From Bacillota bacterium (GTDB taxonomy: Bacteria; Bacillota; Clostridia; Oscillospirales; Oscillospiraceae): a stretch of 64,000 nucleotides of DNA. The stretch lies in contig JAETQY010000021.1 of NCBI GenBank assembly GCA_021770445.1, forward strand, positions 1-64,000, written 5' to 3'. Below the pieces are notes generated by a model, which was not told the origin of the DNA, searched no databases, and was given only the letters and a program-made list of their open reading frames with translations. Shown piece by piece: positions 42,494 to 51,896 of the stretch (positions are counted from its first letter, which is position 1; every line of letters begins with the position of its first letter). The translations under genes were made by a program, and so were the position numbers.

Positions 42494-43599
42494 CGACCCC
42501 CGTGAAAAATCCTGAGACCCAGGTGAAGCGGCCTGACGAGTCCCTCTTCAAGCGGCTTACCCGTCAGCAGCTCTTTATCCCCGTGGCGGCTCTGGTCCTG
42601 CTGGTGCTGTTCAACCTGATCGCCGACCCCTCCTTCTTCGCGGTCTCCATGAAGGAGAACAGCCTGGGCAACCCGGTGCTCAGCGGCAACATGATCTCGG
42701 TGCTGGACAACGCCTCTGAGCTGGTCATCCTGGCCATCGGCATGACCCTGGTGACCGCCTCCTCCGGCGGACAGGACATCAGCGTGGGCGCCACCATGAC
42801 CATCGCCGGCAGCGTCATCCTCCGGATGGTGTGCGGCGGCCAGGTCACCGCCGATACCATGCAGATGAACCTGTTCCTGGCCGTCTTCATCGGAATTGTG
42901 GTCACCGCCTTCTTCGGCGCGTTCAACGGCGCCCTGGTGGCCTACTTCAACATCCAGCCCATGGTGGCCACCCTCATCATGTACACCGCCGGGCGGTCCA
43001 TCGCCGCCTGGATCAACAACAACCAGCTGCCCATCATCAACGACGTGGCCTTCAAGTACGCGGGCACCTTCCTCCCCGGCATCCCCGTGCCCACCCCCAT
43101 CTTCATCACCATCCTCATGATCGTGATTTTCTGGCTGGTGCTGAAATTCACCAACTTAGGGCTGTACACCCAGTCGGTGGGTATCAACCCCAACTCCTCC
43201 CGCCTCAACGGCATCAACCCCAAGCTGGTCAAGCTGCTCACCTACGTCATCCTGGGCGTGTGCGTGGCGGTGGCCGGCTACATCCGGATCAGCCGCAGCG
43301 GCTCCATCAACTACTCCCGCAACGCGGAGAACATCGAGATGGACGCCATCCTGGCGGTGGCCCTGGGGGGCAACGCCCTGTCCGGTGGCAAGTTCAATAT
43401 CTACGGCTCCATCCTGGGCGCCTATGTCATCCAGTTCCTTACCACTACTCTCTACAAGTACGAGGTGCCCTCCACGGCCCTGCCTGCCTACAAGGCGGTA
43501 GTGGTCATCCTGCTGGTGGTGCTCAGTGCCCCGGTGGTACGGGAGAAGCTGGCCAGCATCAAGAAAGCGCCCGCCAAGGCGGTAAAGGAGGTGGCCTGA
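42490..43599 (+). CDS. Sugar ABC permease, YtfT type
   Basis: 369 residues, about ten TM spans, BPD_transp_2 family. Hallmarks are GMTLVTASSGGQDISVGA and GSILGAYVIQFL. A cytoplasmic N-terminus with RPDESLFKRLTRQQ precedes TM1. It overlaps the ATPase gene by 4 bases. Confidence 0.93.
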   Translation: MTTPVKNPETQVKRPDESLFKRLTRQQLFIPVAALVLLVLFNLIADPSFFAVSMKENSLGNPVLSGNMISVLDNASELVILAIGMTLVTASSGGQDISVGATMTIAGSVILRMVCGGQVTADTMQMNLFLAVFIGIVVTAFFGAFNGALVAYFNIQPMVATLIMYTAGRSIAAWINNNQLPIINDVAFKYAGTFLPGIPVPTPIFITILMIVIFWLVLKFTNLGLYTQSVGINPNSSRLNGINPKLVKLLTYVILGVCVAVAGYIRISRSGSINYSRNAENIEMDAILAVALGGNALSGGKFNIYGSILGAYVIQFLTTTLYKYEVPSTALPAYKAVVVILLVVLSAPVVREKLASIKKAPAKAVKEVA

Positions 43600-43600
43600 C

Positions 43601-44647
43601 ATGCCGAAAGGGATCGCGGTTGACAACCGGGGCCGGCTGAAGGAGCGCCCCGCTATGAGCGACACCAATCTGCTGCTCACCATCACAGTGGTGGTCTTCT
43701 TTATCCTGTACCTGTATGCCATCATTTTCCTGGGCGGTAGCTTCGCCAAGCCCCAGAACTTTCTCAACATTCTGAACAACAACGCCTCCCTTATCGTCCT
43801 GGCCTGCGGTATGAGCATCGTGATGATCACCGGCGGCATCGACATCAGCGTGGGCGGGGTCACCTGCCTGGTGTGTATGGTCTGTGCGGTGAACCTGGAG
43901 CAGCAGGGCGGAAACCTGTTTACGGTCATCCTCATCGGCCTGGGCATCGGCCTGGCCTTCGGTGTGGTCCAGGGCTTCCTGGTGGCCCACCTGGGTATCC
44001 AGCCCTTCATCATCTCCCTGGCGGGCATGTTCTTCGCCAAGGGCATGACTACCATCGTCAGCAAGGAGCCGGTGCGGGTGACCAACGAGGCCTTCCTGGC
44101 GGTGAAGGACACCCGGGTCACCGTCCCTGGCCTGGGCTCCTACAACAAGCTGGGCCAGTACATCCCCGCCTATGTGGAGGTGGGTGTGGTCGTCGCCCTG
44201 CTGGTGGTGGTCCTGCTGTTCTGCCTGCTGCGCTGGACCAAGCTGGGCCGCGCCTTCTACGCCGTGGGCGGAAATAACCAGAGCGCCAACATGCTGGGCA
44301 TCAACGTGCGCCGCACCAAGTTCCTGGCCCATGTGCTGTGCTCCCTGCTAGCCGGTCTGGGCGGTATCCTCTACTTCCTTCACGTGGGCAGCGGCGACGT
44401 GGCCAACGCGGCGGGGGATGAGATGAACGCCATCGCCTCCTCTATCATCGGCGGCACCCTACTTACCGGCGGCGTGGGCAACATCGCCGGCACCTTCTTC
44501 GGTGTGCTCAGCCTGAACACCATCAAGCGCATCGTCGCCTCCCTGGGCTTTGACCAGGCCTGGTGGTCCAACATCACCGTGGCCGCCATGCTCTGCCTGT
44601 TCCTGGTCATCCAGAGCATCGTGCTGCTGCGCAAAAACAAGAAGTAA
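43601..44647 (+). CDS. Sugar ABC permease, YjfF type
   Basis: 348 residues if started at ATG 43601 (AGGAGG 9 bases upstream), or 330 from ATG 43655 (GAAGGAG, 9-10 bases), which better matches the length of the family. Hallmarks are GMSIVMITGGIDISVGGV and YAVGGNNQSANMLGINVRRTKF. It pairs with the YtfT-type permease. Confidence 0.92.
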   Translation: MPKGIAVDNRGRLKERPAMSDTNLLLTITVVVFFILYLYAIIFLGGSFAKPQNFLNILNNNASLIVLACGMSIVMITGGIDISVGGVTCLVCMVCAVNLEQQGGNLFTVILIGLGIGLAFGVVQGFLVAHLGIQPFIISLAGMFFAKGMTTIVSKEPVRVTNEAFLAVKDTRVTVPGLGSYNKLGQYIPAYVEVGVVVALLVVVLLFCLLRWTKLGRAFYAVGGNNQSANMLGINVRRTKFLAHVLCSLLAGLGGILYFLHVGSGDVANAAGDEMNAIASSIIGGTLLTGGVGNIAGTFFGVLSLNTIKRIVASLGFDQAWWSNITVAAMLCLFLVIQSIVLLRKNKK

Positions 44648-44659
44648 GGGGGGAACGCC

Positions 44660-46192
44660 ATGAAAACCTGCTTAGGCATCGAGCTGGGCTCCACCCGCAT
44701 CAAGGCCGTCGCCATTGACGGTGCCTTCAAGCCTATTTCCTCTGGGGACTATACCTGGGCCTCCACTTACGAAAACGGCATCTGGACCTACTCTTTGGAT
44801 GAGGTGTGGACCGGGCTGAAGTCCGCGATCTCTCAGGTAGAGAACCGGGAAGAGATTGCCGCCGCCGGGGTGTCCGCCATGATGCACGGCTATCTGGCCT
44901 TTGACAAGGACTGGAACCTGCTCACTCCCTTCCGCACCTGGCAGAACACCATCACCGGCCAGGCCGCGGCGGAGCTGACCGAGCTCTTCGGCTTCAATAT
45001 TCCCCAGCGGTGGTCCATCGCCCACCTGTATCAGGCGGTACTGAACGGGGAGGAGCATGTCTCCCGCATTGCCCACCTGACCACCCTGGCGGGCTACATC
45101 CACGCCACCCTCACCGGCGTCCACGCCGTGGGCATCGGCGAGGCCAGCGGTATGTTCCCCATTGACAGCGAAAAACTGGACTACGACGCCGGGATGATGG
45201 CCAAGTTTAATGCCCTGCCGGCGATCCAGGCGCTGCCCTGGAAGCTGGAGGACCTGCTGCCCCGTGTGCTGGTGGCCGGTCAGGACGCTGGGGCCCTCAC
45301 CCAGGAGGGTGCGGCCAGGCTGGACGGCCTGCTCCCCGTGGGGACGCCCTTTGCCCCCGCCGAGGGGGACGCGGGCACCGGCATGACGGCCACCAACGCG
45401 GTGGCCCCCCGGACGGGCAACGTGTCCGCCGGCACGTCCATCTTCTCCATGGTGGTGCTGGAGAAGCCCCTGGAGAAGGTCTACGAGGAGATCGACATGG
45501 TGACCACCCCCACCGGGGCCCCGGTGGCCATGGTCCACTGCAACAACTGCACCAACGACACCAACGCCTGGGTGAACGTCCTGGGAGAGACGGCCAAGCT
45601 CTTTGGGGCGGCCCCTTCCACCGGCGAGCTGTACACCAAGCTCTATGAGAAGAGCCTGGAGGGCGACCCGGACTGCGGCGGCGTGCTGGTGTGCAACTAC
45701 CTGGCCGGGGAGGGGGTCACCCACATGGACGCGGGCCGGCCCCTGGTAGTCCGCACCCCGGAGACCAAATTTACTCTGGCCAACTTCTTCCGGGCTCAGC
45801 TCTACGCTACCATGTCCACCCTGAAGATGGGCATGGATATTCTGGCGGAGGAGGGTGTGGCTATCGACTCCCTCACCGGCCACGGCGGGCTGTTCAAGAC
45901 TCCTGTGGTGGGCCAGAGCTACATGGCCGCCGCCTGCAACGCCCCTGTCACCTGCATGGAAACCGCCGGCGAGGGCGGGCCCTACGGCATGGCCCTGCTG
46001 GCCTCCTTTTTGCTGAACAAGGGTGAGGGTGAGCGCCTGGAGGACTTCCTGTCGGGCAAGGTGTTCGCCGGAGTATCCGGCTCCACCATCCAGCCCGACC
46101 CCGCCTGTGTGGAGGGCTTTAACACCTACATCCAGCGGTACAGGGCCCTCTTAAGCGTGGAAAAGGCCGCTGTAGAAAATCTACAAGTGTAA
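44660..46192 (+). CDS. FGGY-family sugar kinase, probable L-ribulokinase
   Basis: 510 residues, FGGY kinase fold: N-terminal [17 protein letters not shown] and C-terminal ATP site [15 protein letters not shown]. It is not the classical AraB type: it lacks AraB's early signature and reads more like xylulokinases. Its place right before araA and araD, within the AraR-controlled operon, argues for L-ribulose phosphorylation. [21 protein letters not shown] active-site loop seen (GVSAMMHGY). Confidence 0.85.
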   Translation: MKTCLGIELGSTRIKAVAIDGAFKPISSGDYTWASTYENGIWTYSLDEVWTGLKSAISQVENREEIAAAGVSAMMHGYLAFDKDWNLLTPFRTWQNTITGQAAAELTELFGFNIPQRWSIAHLYQAVLNGEEHVSRIAHLTTLAGYIHATLTGVHAVGIGEASGMFPIDSEKLDYDAGMMAKFNALPAIQALPWKLEDLLPRVLVAGQDAGALTQEGAARLDGLLPVGTPFAPAEGDAGTGMTATNAVAPRTGNVSAGTSIFSMVVLEKPLEKVYEEIDMVTTPTGAPVAMVHCNNCTNDTNAWVNVLGETAKLFGAAPSTGELYTKLYEKSLEGDPDCGGVLVCNYLAGEGVTHMDAGRPLVVRTPETKFTLANFFRAQLYATMSTLKMGMDILAEEGVAIDSLTGHGGLFKTPVVGQSYMAAACNAPVTCMETAGEGGPYGMALLASFLLNKGEGERLEDFLSGKVFAGVSGSTIQPDPACVEGFNTYIQRYRALLSVEKAAVENLQV

Positions 46193-46204
46193 GGAGGAAT
46201 TTTT

Positions 46205-47668
46205 ATGAACTATTCGTTCTGGTTTGTGGTAGGCAGTCAGTTCCTGTACGGTCCCGAGGTGCTGGAGACAGTGGCCGCCCGGGCCCGGGAGATGGCCGGA
46301 GAGCTCAGTAAGACCCTGCCCTTCCCCCTGGTCTACAAGGTGACTGCCAAGACCAACAAGGAGATCGCCGACGTGGCCAAGGAGGCCAACTACGACGACT
46401 CCTGCGCCGGGGTAGTGACCTGGTGTCACACCTTCTCCCCCAGCAAAATGTGGATCGACGGCCTGCGGGACCTGCAAAAGCCCTGGTGCCACTTCGCCAC
46501 CCAGTACAACCAGGCCATCCCCAACGAGGAGATTGACATGGACTTCATGAACCTGAACCAGGCCGCCCACGGCGACCGGGAGCACGGGTTTATCGGGGCC
46601 CGGCTGCGCAAGCCCCGGAAGGTCATCGCCGGCTACTGGAAGGACGAGGCCGTCCGGGCGCGCATCGGCAGCTGGATGAAGGCGGCCGTGGGCGTGGCTG
46701 TGTCCAAGAGCATGAAGGTCATGCGCTTCGGCGACAACATGCGGGAGGTAGCCGTCACCGAGGGCGACAAGGTGGAGGTCCAGACCAGGCTGGGCTGGCA
46801 GGTGAACACCTGGGCCGTGGGTGACCTGGTGAAGGTGATGAACGAGGTTACCGACGCCGAGATCGATGCCCTGATGGACGTCTACAAGGCCAGCTACGAC
46901 ATCGCCACCGACAAGATGGACCACATTCGTTACCAGGCCCGGGAGGAGATCGCCATCAAGAAGATGATGGATGCTGAGGGCTGCAAGGCCTTCTCCAACA
47001 CCTTCCAGGACCTGTATGGCATGGAGCAGCTGCCTGGCCTGGCCAGCCAGCACCTGATGGCCCAGGGCTACGGCTACGGCGGCGAGGGCGACTGGAAGGT
47101 AGCCGCCATGACCGCCATCCTCAAGGCCATGGGCGAGGGGGGCAACGGCTGCTCCCTGTTTATGGAGGACTACACCTACAACCTGGAGAAGGGCAAGGAG
47201 TACAGTCTGGGCGCCCACATGCTGGAGGTCTGCCCCTGCTGTGCAGCGGCCAAGCCTCGGATTGAGACCCACCACTTGGGCATCGGCATGAACGAGAAGG
47301 ACCCCGCCCGCCTGGTCTTTGAGGGGAAAGCGGGGGATGCCATCGTGGTCTCCCTCATCGACATGGGGGGCCGTCTGCGCCTGATCTGCCAGGATATCCA
47401 CTGCGTCAAGCCCATCCTGCCCATGCCCAACCTGCCCGTGGCCCGGGTGATGTGGCAGGCGGAGCCCTCCCTCACCACCGGCGTGGAGTGCTGGATTACC
47501 GCCGGCGGCGCCCACCATACTGTCCTCAGCTACGACGTCACCGCCGAGCAGATGAAGGACTGGTGCACCATGCTGGACATCGAGTTTGTCCACATCGGCA
47601 AGGACACCACCGTGGAGAGCCTGGAGCACGACCTGTTCCTGTCCGACCTGGCCTGGAAGCTGAAATGA
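46205..47668 (+). CDS. araA: L-arabinose isomerase
   Basis: 487 residues. AraA features: [57 protein letters not shown], and the metal ligands within [21 protein letters not shown] and [17 protein letters not shown]. Converts L-arabinose to L-ribulose. AAGGAGG 8 bases upstream; 12 bases after the kinase. Confidence 0.97.
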   Translation: MNYSFWFVVGSQFLYGPEVLETVAARAREMAGELSKTLPFPLVYKVTAKTNKEIADVAKEANYDDSCAGVVTWCHTFSPSKMWIDGLRDLQKPWCHFATQYNQAIPNEEIDMDFMNLNQAAHGDREHGFIGARLRKPRKVIAGYWKDEAVRARIGSWMKAAVGVAVSKSMKVMRFGDNMREVAVTEGDKVEVQTRLGWQVNTWAVGDLVKVMNEVTDAEIDALMDVYKASYDIATDKMDHIRYQAREEIAIKKMMDAEGCKAFSNTFQDLYGMEQLPGLASQHLMAQGYGYGGEGDWKVAAMTAILKAMGEGGNGCSLFMEDYTYNLEKGKEYSLGAHMLEVCPCCAAAKPRIETHHLGIGMNEKDPARLVFEGKAGDAIVVSLIDMGGRLRLICQDIHCVKPILPMPNLPVARVMWQAEPSLTTGVECWITAGGAHHTVLSYDVTAEQMKDWCTMLDIEFVHIGKDTTVESLEHDLFLSDLAWKLK

Positions 47669-47673
47669 TCTGA

Positions 47674-47705
47674 ATGATCCCTCCCCCATCCGGGGGAGGG
47701 ATCAT
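47674..47705 (+). other. Hairpin between araA and araD
   Basis: ATGATCCCTCCCCC (47674-47687) and GGGGGAGGGATCAT (47692-47705) pair perfectly around ATCC. No T-run follows, so it is more likely an mRNA stability element than a terminator. Confidence 0.55.
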
Positions 47706-47723
47706 CGAAAAGGGGTAGAAAAT

Positions 47724-48422
47724 ATGTTAGAAGCACTCAAGCAAGAAGTGCTGGAGGCCAACCTCCTCCTGCCCAAGTACAACCTGGTCACCTTCACCTG
47801 GGGCAACGTCTCCGCCATCAACCGGGATAAGGGGCTCATGGTCATCAAGCCCTCCGGGGTGGAGTATGAGGGCATGACCGCCGGGGACATGGTGGTGGTC
47901 AGCCTGGAGACCGGCGAGGTGGTGGAGGGCAAGTGGAAGCCCTCCAGCGACACCAAGACCCACCTGGAGCTGTACCGGGCCTTCCCGGGGATCGGAGGCA
48001 TCGTCCACACCCACAGCCCCCACGCCGTGGCCTGGGCCCAGGCCGGGGAGGACATCCCCTGCTTTGGCACCACCCATGCCGACTACTTCTACGGCTCCAT
48101 CCCCTGCGCCCGCCACCTGACCCAGCTGGAGCTGGAGGAGGACTATGAGAAGAACACCGGCAAGATCATTGTGGAGACCTTTGAGGAGCGGTGCATCGAG
48201 CCCACCGCCGTCCCAGGAGTGGTCTGTGCCAGCCACGGCCCCTTCACCTGGGGAAAGGACGCCGCCCAGGCGGTGTACCACGCGGTGGTACTGGAGGAGG
48301 TGGCCAAAATGGCCATCCTCACCCGTCAGATCCGGCCCTCCGCGGGAGCGGCCCCCCAGCGCTATCTGGACAAGCACTATTTCCGCAAGCACGGCCCCGG
48401 CGCCTACTACGGCCAGGGCTGA
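47724..48422 (+). CDS. araD: L-ribulose-5-phosphate 4-epimerase
   Basis: 232 residues, class II aldolase fold. Zinc-binding His in [15 protein letters not shown] and the later ASHGPFTWG; catalytic acid near [33 protein letters not shown] binds phosphate. Makes D-xylulose 5-phosphate, which enters the pentose-phosphate pathway. AAAAGGGG ribosome site. Confidence 0.96.
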   Translation: MLEALKQEVLEANLLLPKYNLVTFTWGNVSAINRDKGLMVIKPSGVEYEGMTAGDMVVVSLETGEVVEGKWKPSSDTKTHLELYRAFPGIGGIVHTHSPHAVAWAQAGEDIPCFGTTHADYFYGSIPCARHLTQLELEEDYEKNTGKIIVETFEERCIEPTAVPGVVCASHGPFTWGKDAAQAVYHAVVLEEVAKMAILTRQIRPSAGAAPQRYLDKHYFRKHGPGAYYGQG

Positions 48423-48427
48423 AAACA

Positions 48428-48463
48428 GCAAAGGGTCCCGGCCAGCTGGCCGGGACCCTTTGC
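48428..48463 (+). terminator. Terminator of the arabinose operon
   Basis: An 18-bp perfect inverted repeat (48428-48445 and 48446-48463, GCAAAGGGTCCCGGCCAG arm) follows the araD stop. The T-run is missing apart from CCCTTTGCC, so strength is uncertain. Confidence 0.65.
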
Positions 48464-48606
48464 CTGTGTGTTGTAAAAGGAGAGGGAGAAATGGGAGATA
48501 CATGAAGTAGCTTTTTGCTACAATGTCATCATAGGGGATAAATGCGGCGATTTCGTGACCTTCCCGTGAACTTTCTGTGAATTATACGAGGGCCGCCTCC
48601 CGGCGG

Positions 48607-48638
48607 AAAAAAGGGGACGCCTCCTCAGGCGTCCCCTT
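48607..48638 (-). terminator. Terminator of the hydroxyacid dehydrogenase gene
   Basis: On the minus strand GGGGACGCCT-GAGG-AGGCGTCCCC then TTTTTT (48607-48612). It lies 15 bases after the stop codon. Confidence 0.85.
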
Positions 48639-48652
48639 CGTTAAAAAGCTGT

Positions 48653-49600
48653 TTACTTCAGCTCCAGAGCCTCTTTCACCTTGTTGATGATATGGGCCCC
48701 GATGTCCCGGGAGGCGTCCGTGGTCTGGGCGCCGATATGGGGGGAGACCACGAAGTTGTCGCAGTCAAACAGGGGGGAGCGGAACCCGGCGTCAGCGGTC
48801 AGACCGTCGCCAGCCACCTCGTTCTCCAGCACGTCAGTGGCGTAGCCGCCGATCTTGCCGGCCTTCAGGGCCTCGCACATATCCTTCTCGTTGACGATGC
48901 CGCCCCGGGCCATGTTCAGCACCACGGCGTCATCCTTCATCTCGGCGATGGACTGGGCGTTGAAGAGGTTCTTGGTCTCCTCGTTGAGGGGCATGTGGAT
49001 GGTGATATAGTCAGACACCTTGCAGACCTCGGCGATGCTCATGGAGGTGGCCTCGTTCTTGGCAAAGATCTCGGCGGGGAGGTAGGGGTCGTAGGCCACG
49101 ACCTTCATACCGAACACCCGGGCGATCTCGCCCACCCGCTGGCCGATGCGGCCGAAGCCCAGCACGCCCAGGGTCTTGCCCCGGAGCTCGCGGCCCACAA
49201 AGGCGTACTTGTCCCACTTCTCGTTGACAGTCACGTCCCGGTGGGCGGGGATGGTGTGCCGGGACAGCTCCAGCATCTTGCAGATGGTCAGCTCAGCTAC
49301 GGCGTTGCCGTTGAGGCCAGGGGCGTTGAAGACCTTGACGCCCTTCTCCTCGGCGTACTTGGTGTCGATGTGGTTCAGACCCACGGAGCAAACGCCGATG
49401 ACCTTCAGGTTCTTGGCGGCGTCCAGCACCTCTTTGTCGATCTTGGGGTCCACCCGCATGATGAGCACGTCCACGTCGCCAATCTCGGCCTTCAGCTCGT
49501 CCTTGGAGGGGGGGAGCTGCTTGCAGGTGGTGACGTCCATATACTTGCCCAGTTCCTCAGCGATTGCGGGAGAGACGACGTCGATAATGAGACATTTCAT
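48653..49600 (-). CDS. D-isomer 2-hydroxyacid dehydrogenase (SerA-like, short form)
   Basis: 315 residues from ATG at 49600. Rossmann motif LGVLGFGRIGQRVGEIARVFG, catalytic Arg in VVLNMARGGIVNE, Glu in VLENEV and His in VVSPHIGAQT. It lacks the ACT domain of long phosphoglycerate dehydrogenases. Reaction: NAD-dependent reduction of a 2-keto acid or oxidation of a D-2-hydroxyacid; substrate not certain. The divergent LysR gene at 49777 probably controls it. Confidence 0.93.
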   Translation of the reverse strand: MKCLIIDVVSPAIAEELGKYMDVTTCKQLPPSKDELKAEIGDVDVLIMRVDPKIDKEVLDAAKNLKVIGVCSVGLNHIDTKYAEEKGVKVFNAPGLNGNAVAELTICKMLELSRHTIPAHRDVTVNEKWDKYAFVGRELRGKTLGVLGFGRIGQRVGEIARVFGMKVVAYDPYLPAEIFAKNEATSMSIAEVCKVSDYITIHMPLNEETKNLFNAQSIAEMKDDAVVLNMARGGIVNEKDMCEALKAGKIGGYATDVLENEVAGDGLTADAGFRSPLFDCDNFVVSPHIGAQTTDASRDIGAHIINKVKEALELK

Positions 49601-49716
49601 AAGCCAACATTCCTTCCTAATCAATTATTTTTGGGCCGCGGCCCAATTTCATACCATCATCTATTGAGTATTATGCCATATTTCTGTGAATTTGGGAAGT
49701 ATCTTTTTGTCGAGGG

Positions 49717-49745
49717 TTGCCACAATCTTTTGGCTGTGGTATAAT
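49717..49745 (+). promoter_or_regulatory. Promoter of the LysR gene
   Basis: TTGCCA (49717-49722), 17 bases, TATAAT (49740-49745), in the 176-base divergent gap between the dehydrogenase and LysR genes. Confidence 0.7.
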
Positions 49746-49776
49746 GACTTATACACCAAAAAGGCGGGGTGTTTTT

Positions 49777-50709
49777 GTGAACTTTCAACATTTAAAGTAC
49801 TTTCTCATGGTGGCGGAGGAGCTGAACATCACCCGGGCGGCGGAGCGGCTGTACATCTCCCAGCAGTCCCTGTCCAACCACATCGGCAACCTGGAGCGGG
49901 AGCTAGGGGTGAAGCTGTTCACCCGGTCCCCCAAGCTGTCGCTGACCTACGCGGGGGGGCTGCTGGTGGACACCGCCTCCCAGATTCTGGACCTGCACAG
50001 CCAGTACCTGTCCAAGGTGGGGGATATCAACAAGCAGTACCTGGGGGTGCTGCGGGTGGGCATCTCCCACACCTGCGGGCTGGCCCTGCTGCCTGATATT
50101 CTGCCCCGGTTCCGGGCGGAATTTCCCCAGGTGGAGTTTTCTCTGTTCGAGGGCAACTCCACCCAGCTGGAGGACGAGCTGTCCCACGGCCGGACCGACC
50201 TGATTATCTGCTTCCAGCCCATCATTATGGAGGGGGTGGCCACCATTCCCCTGACCGAGCAGCGGCTGGTGATGGTGGTGCCCCGTACCTTTACCGACCG
50301 GCTCTTTGGCCCCCAGGCGGGGGAGATCCGCCGGCAGTACGCCGAAGGGGCGGACATCCAGGCCTTTGAGCACCTGCCCTTTGTCCTCATCAAGCGGGGC
50401 AACCGCACCCGGAACATCGTGGACCAGTATTTCAGCCGCTACTACTTCAAGCCTCAGCTGATTCTGGAGACGGAGAACACCGTCACCACCCTGGCCATGG
50501 CCCAGGCGGGGGTGGGCATCACCATCTGCCCCGAGCTCTTCCTGCGGGCCATCCCCAACCCGCCCCACGACTCGGCGGGGGTGGACCTCTTTCCCCTCAC
50601 CGACCCCTCCACCTTCAGCAAGCTGGTGGCGGGCTACCGGAAGAGCCGATATCTGTCCCACTTCGGCCAGCGCTTCATCGAAATCACCCAGGACGTGCTG
50701 GGGGAGTGA
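49777..50709 (+). CDS. LysR-family regulator
   Basis: 310 residues from GTG at 49777 (GGCGGGGTG upstream); longer ATG starts would put the HTH too far from the N-terminus. HTH is LKYFLMVAEELNITRAAERLYISQQSLSNHI, partly quoted, and a substrate-binding domain follows at about 90-300 (LRVGISHTCGLALLPDILPRF). Divergent from the dehydrogenase, a classic LysR target arrangement. Ligand unknown. Confidence 0.93.
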   Translation: MNFQHLKYFLMVAEELNITRAAERLYISQQSLSNHIGNLERELGVKLFTRSPKLSLTYAGGLLVDTASQILDLHSQYLSKVGDINKQYLGVLRVGISHTCGLALLPDILPRFRAEFPQVEFSLFEGNSTQLEDELSHGRTDLIICFQPIIMEGVATIPLTEQRLVMVVPRTFTDRLFGPQAGEIRRQYAEGADIQAFEHLPFVLIKRGNRTRNIVDQYFSRYYFKPQLILETENTVTTLAMAQAGVGITICPELFLRAIPNPPHDSAGVDLFPLTDPSTFSKLVAGYRKSRYLSHFGQRFIEITQDVLGE

Positions 50710-50714
50710 GGGGC

Positions 50715-51089
50715 TCAGCTCGCCCCGTGCTCCCGGGCGTGGGCCTTAATCTTCTCGAAGGTCTCGTCGCTCAGGTCGTGCTCCATCTTGCAGGCGTCGG
50801 CGGCGGCGACCTCCTCGCTCACCCCCAGGGCCATCAGAAACCGGGTGAGCAGCTTGTGCCGGTCGTAGATGCGCTGGGCGATCTCCTCGCCGGGGGGGAG
50901 GAGGGTGATGAAGCCGTCAGCGTCCATCTCGATGTATCCGTTCTCCCGAAAGCGCTTCATAGCCACGCTGACGCTGGGCTTGGTCAGCTCCAGCTGGTGG
51001 ACCACGTCGATGGAGCGCACCGCCCCCTGACGCTCCCGCAGGATCAGGATGGCCTCCAGGTAGTCCTCGGCGGATTCGTGAATATTCAT
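50715..51089 (-). CDS. DtxR/MntR-family metalloregulator
   Basis: 124 residues. N-terminal winged HTH (SAEDYLEAILILRERQGAVRS, then VVHQLELTKPSVSVAMKRFRENGYIEMD) and a metal-binding dimerisation domain with His/Glu/Cys ligands (YDRHKLLTRFL, ACKMEHDLSDETFEKI). No SH3-like domain. TTAG/CTAA operator-like palindromes flank the feo genes it faces, so Fe(II)-dependent repression of iron uptake is probable. Divergent from feoA. Confidence 0.9.
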   Translation of the reverse strand: MNIHESAEDYLEAILILRERQGAVRSIDVVHQLELTKPSVSVAMKRFRENGYIEMDADGFITLLPPGEEIAQRIYDRHKLLTRFLMALGVSEEVAAADACKMEHDLSDETFEKIKAHAREHGAS

Positions 51090-51160
51090 AATTTACACTC
51101 CCTTTGACAGTAAGGTTATCATACACAAATGCAAAAATCAAGGAAATTTCCTCCGGGGGC

Positions 51161-51219
51161 TTGACAAAAGCAGTTAGTCATAGTAAACTGTCAACGACAT
51201 GAGTTAGTAAAAACTAACT
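51161..51219 (+). promoter_or_regulatory. feo promoter with DtxR-type operators
   Basis: TTGACA (51161-51166), 17 bases, TAAACT (51184-51189). The spacer contains AGTTAGT (51172-51178), and a perfect palindrome AGTTAGT-AAAA-ACTAACT (51202-51219) covers the transcription start: both are close to DtxR-family boxes. Confidence 0.72.
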
Positions 51220-51238
51220 TTTCCGAGGAGGGGTATCT

Positions 51239-51448
51239 ATGCCGCTGACAATGGCTCAGACGGGAGAGACCGTCACCATCCGAAAGATCACTGGCAGGGA
51301 CGAGGTGCGCCAGCACCTGGCCGAGCTGGGCTTTGTGGTGGACAGCACCGTCACGGTGGTTAGCCGGATGGCGGGGAACCTGATCGTCCAGGTGAAGGAC
51401 AGCCGCATTGCCTTGGACAGGACCATGGCGAATCGAATTATGGTATAG
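51239..51448 (+). CDS. feoA: FeoA-domain protein 1
   Basis: 69 residues, SH3-like FeoA fold: ETVTIRKITGRDEVRQHLAELGFVVDSTVTVVSRM, partly quoted, ending in DSRIALDRTMANRIMV. A small cytosolic partner of FeoB. ATG at 51239 with CCGAGGAGGGG upstream. The first of two FeoA genes. Confidence 0.93.
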   Translation: MPLTMAQTGETVTIRKITGRDEVRQHLAELGFVVDSTVTVVSRMAGNLIVQVKDSRIALDRTMANRIMV

Positions 51449-51462
51449 AGGAGGGAGAGCGT

Positions 51463-51684
51463 ATGAAAACCTTAAAGGATGTCAGAGTGGGCGAGATGGC
51501 CACCGTGGCCCGGCTCCACGGGGAGGGCCCAGTAAAGCGCCGGATCATGGACATGGGCATCACGAAGGGAGTGGAGATCTTTGTCCGTAAGGTGGCCCCC
51601 CTGGGGGACCCTATGGAGCTGAACGTCCGAGGTTATGAGCTCAGTGTCCGAAAGGCGGACGCAGAAATGATCGAAGTGGTCTAA
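51463..51684 (+). CDS. feoA: FeoA-domain protein 2
   Basis: 73 residues: VGEMATVARLHGEGPVKRRIMDMGITKGVEIFVRKVAPLGDP, partly quoted, then LSVRKADAEMIEV, the commoner FeoA form with the MDMGI motif. GAGGGAG 8 bases before ATG at 51463. Its stop codon TAA abuts the MITE at 51685. Confidence 0.94.
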   Translation: MKTLKDVRVGEMATVARLHGEGPVKRRIMDMGITKGVEIFVRKVAPLGDPMELNVRGYELSVRKADAEMIEVV

Positions 51685-51845
51685 GAACCTGTATTCACAA
51701 CCTCAAACAACCGTCTGGGCGGGTCTTTCCCGGCCATACTGCGTTAAATTTTCTTGAAATACATCCAGTATTCCCGCGAAAATTTGCCTTGTCTGGCTGA
51801 GAAATCCCTCGCCCATCCGGCATTTTCGGTTATGAATACAGGTTC
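51685..51845. mobile_element. MITE-like element with 13-bp terminal inverted repeats
   Basis: Ends are GAACCTGTATTCA (51685-51697) and TGAATACAGGTTC (51833-51845), exact inverted repeats. TAA lies on both sides (51682-51684, which is the feoA stop, and 51846-51848), a likely 3-bp target duplication. The interior is also palindromic: AAATTTTC/GAAAATTT near the centre and a GGGCGGGTCTTTC region against GAGAAATCCCTCGCCC. The full 161 bases can fold into one long hairpin. No gene inside. Confidence 0.82.
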
Positions 51846-51860
51846 TAAATTTTTGAGCAT

Positions 51861-51880
51861 TAGTTAGTTATAACTAATTA
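51861..51880. promoter_or_regulatory. DtxR-type operator before feoB
   Basis: TAGTTAGTTATAACTAATTA contains the perfect palindrome TTAGTTATAACTAA (51864-51877), like the sites at 51172 and 51202. It lies 17 bases before the feoB start, between MITE and gene, and overlaps TTATAA/TATAAG -10-like bases. It suggests an additional controlled promoter for feoB. Confidence 0.6.
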
Positions 51881-51896
51881 TAAGGAGAGAATCAAC

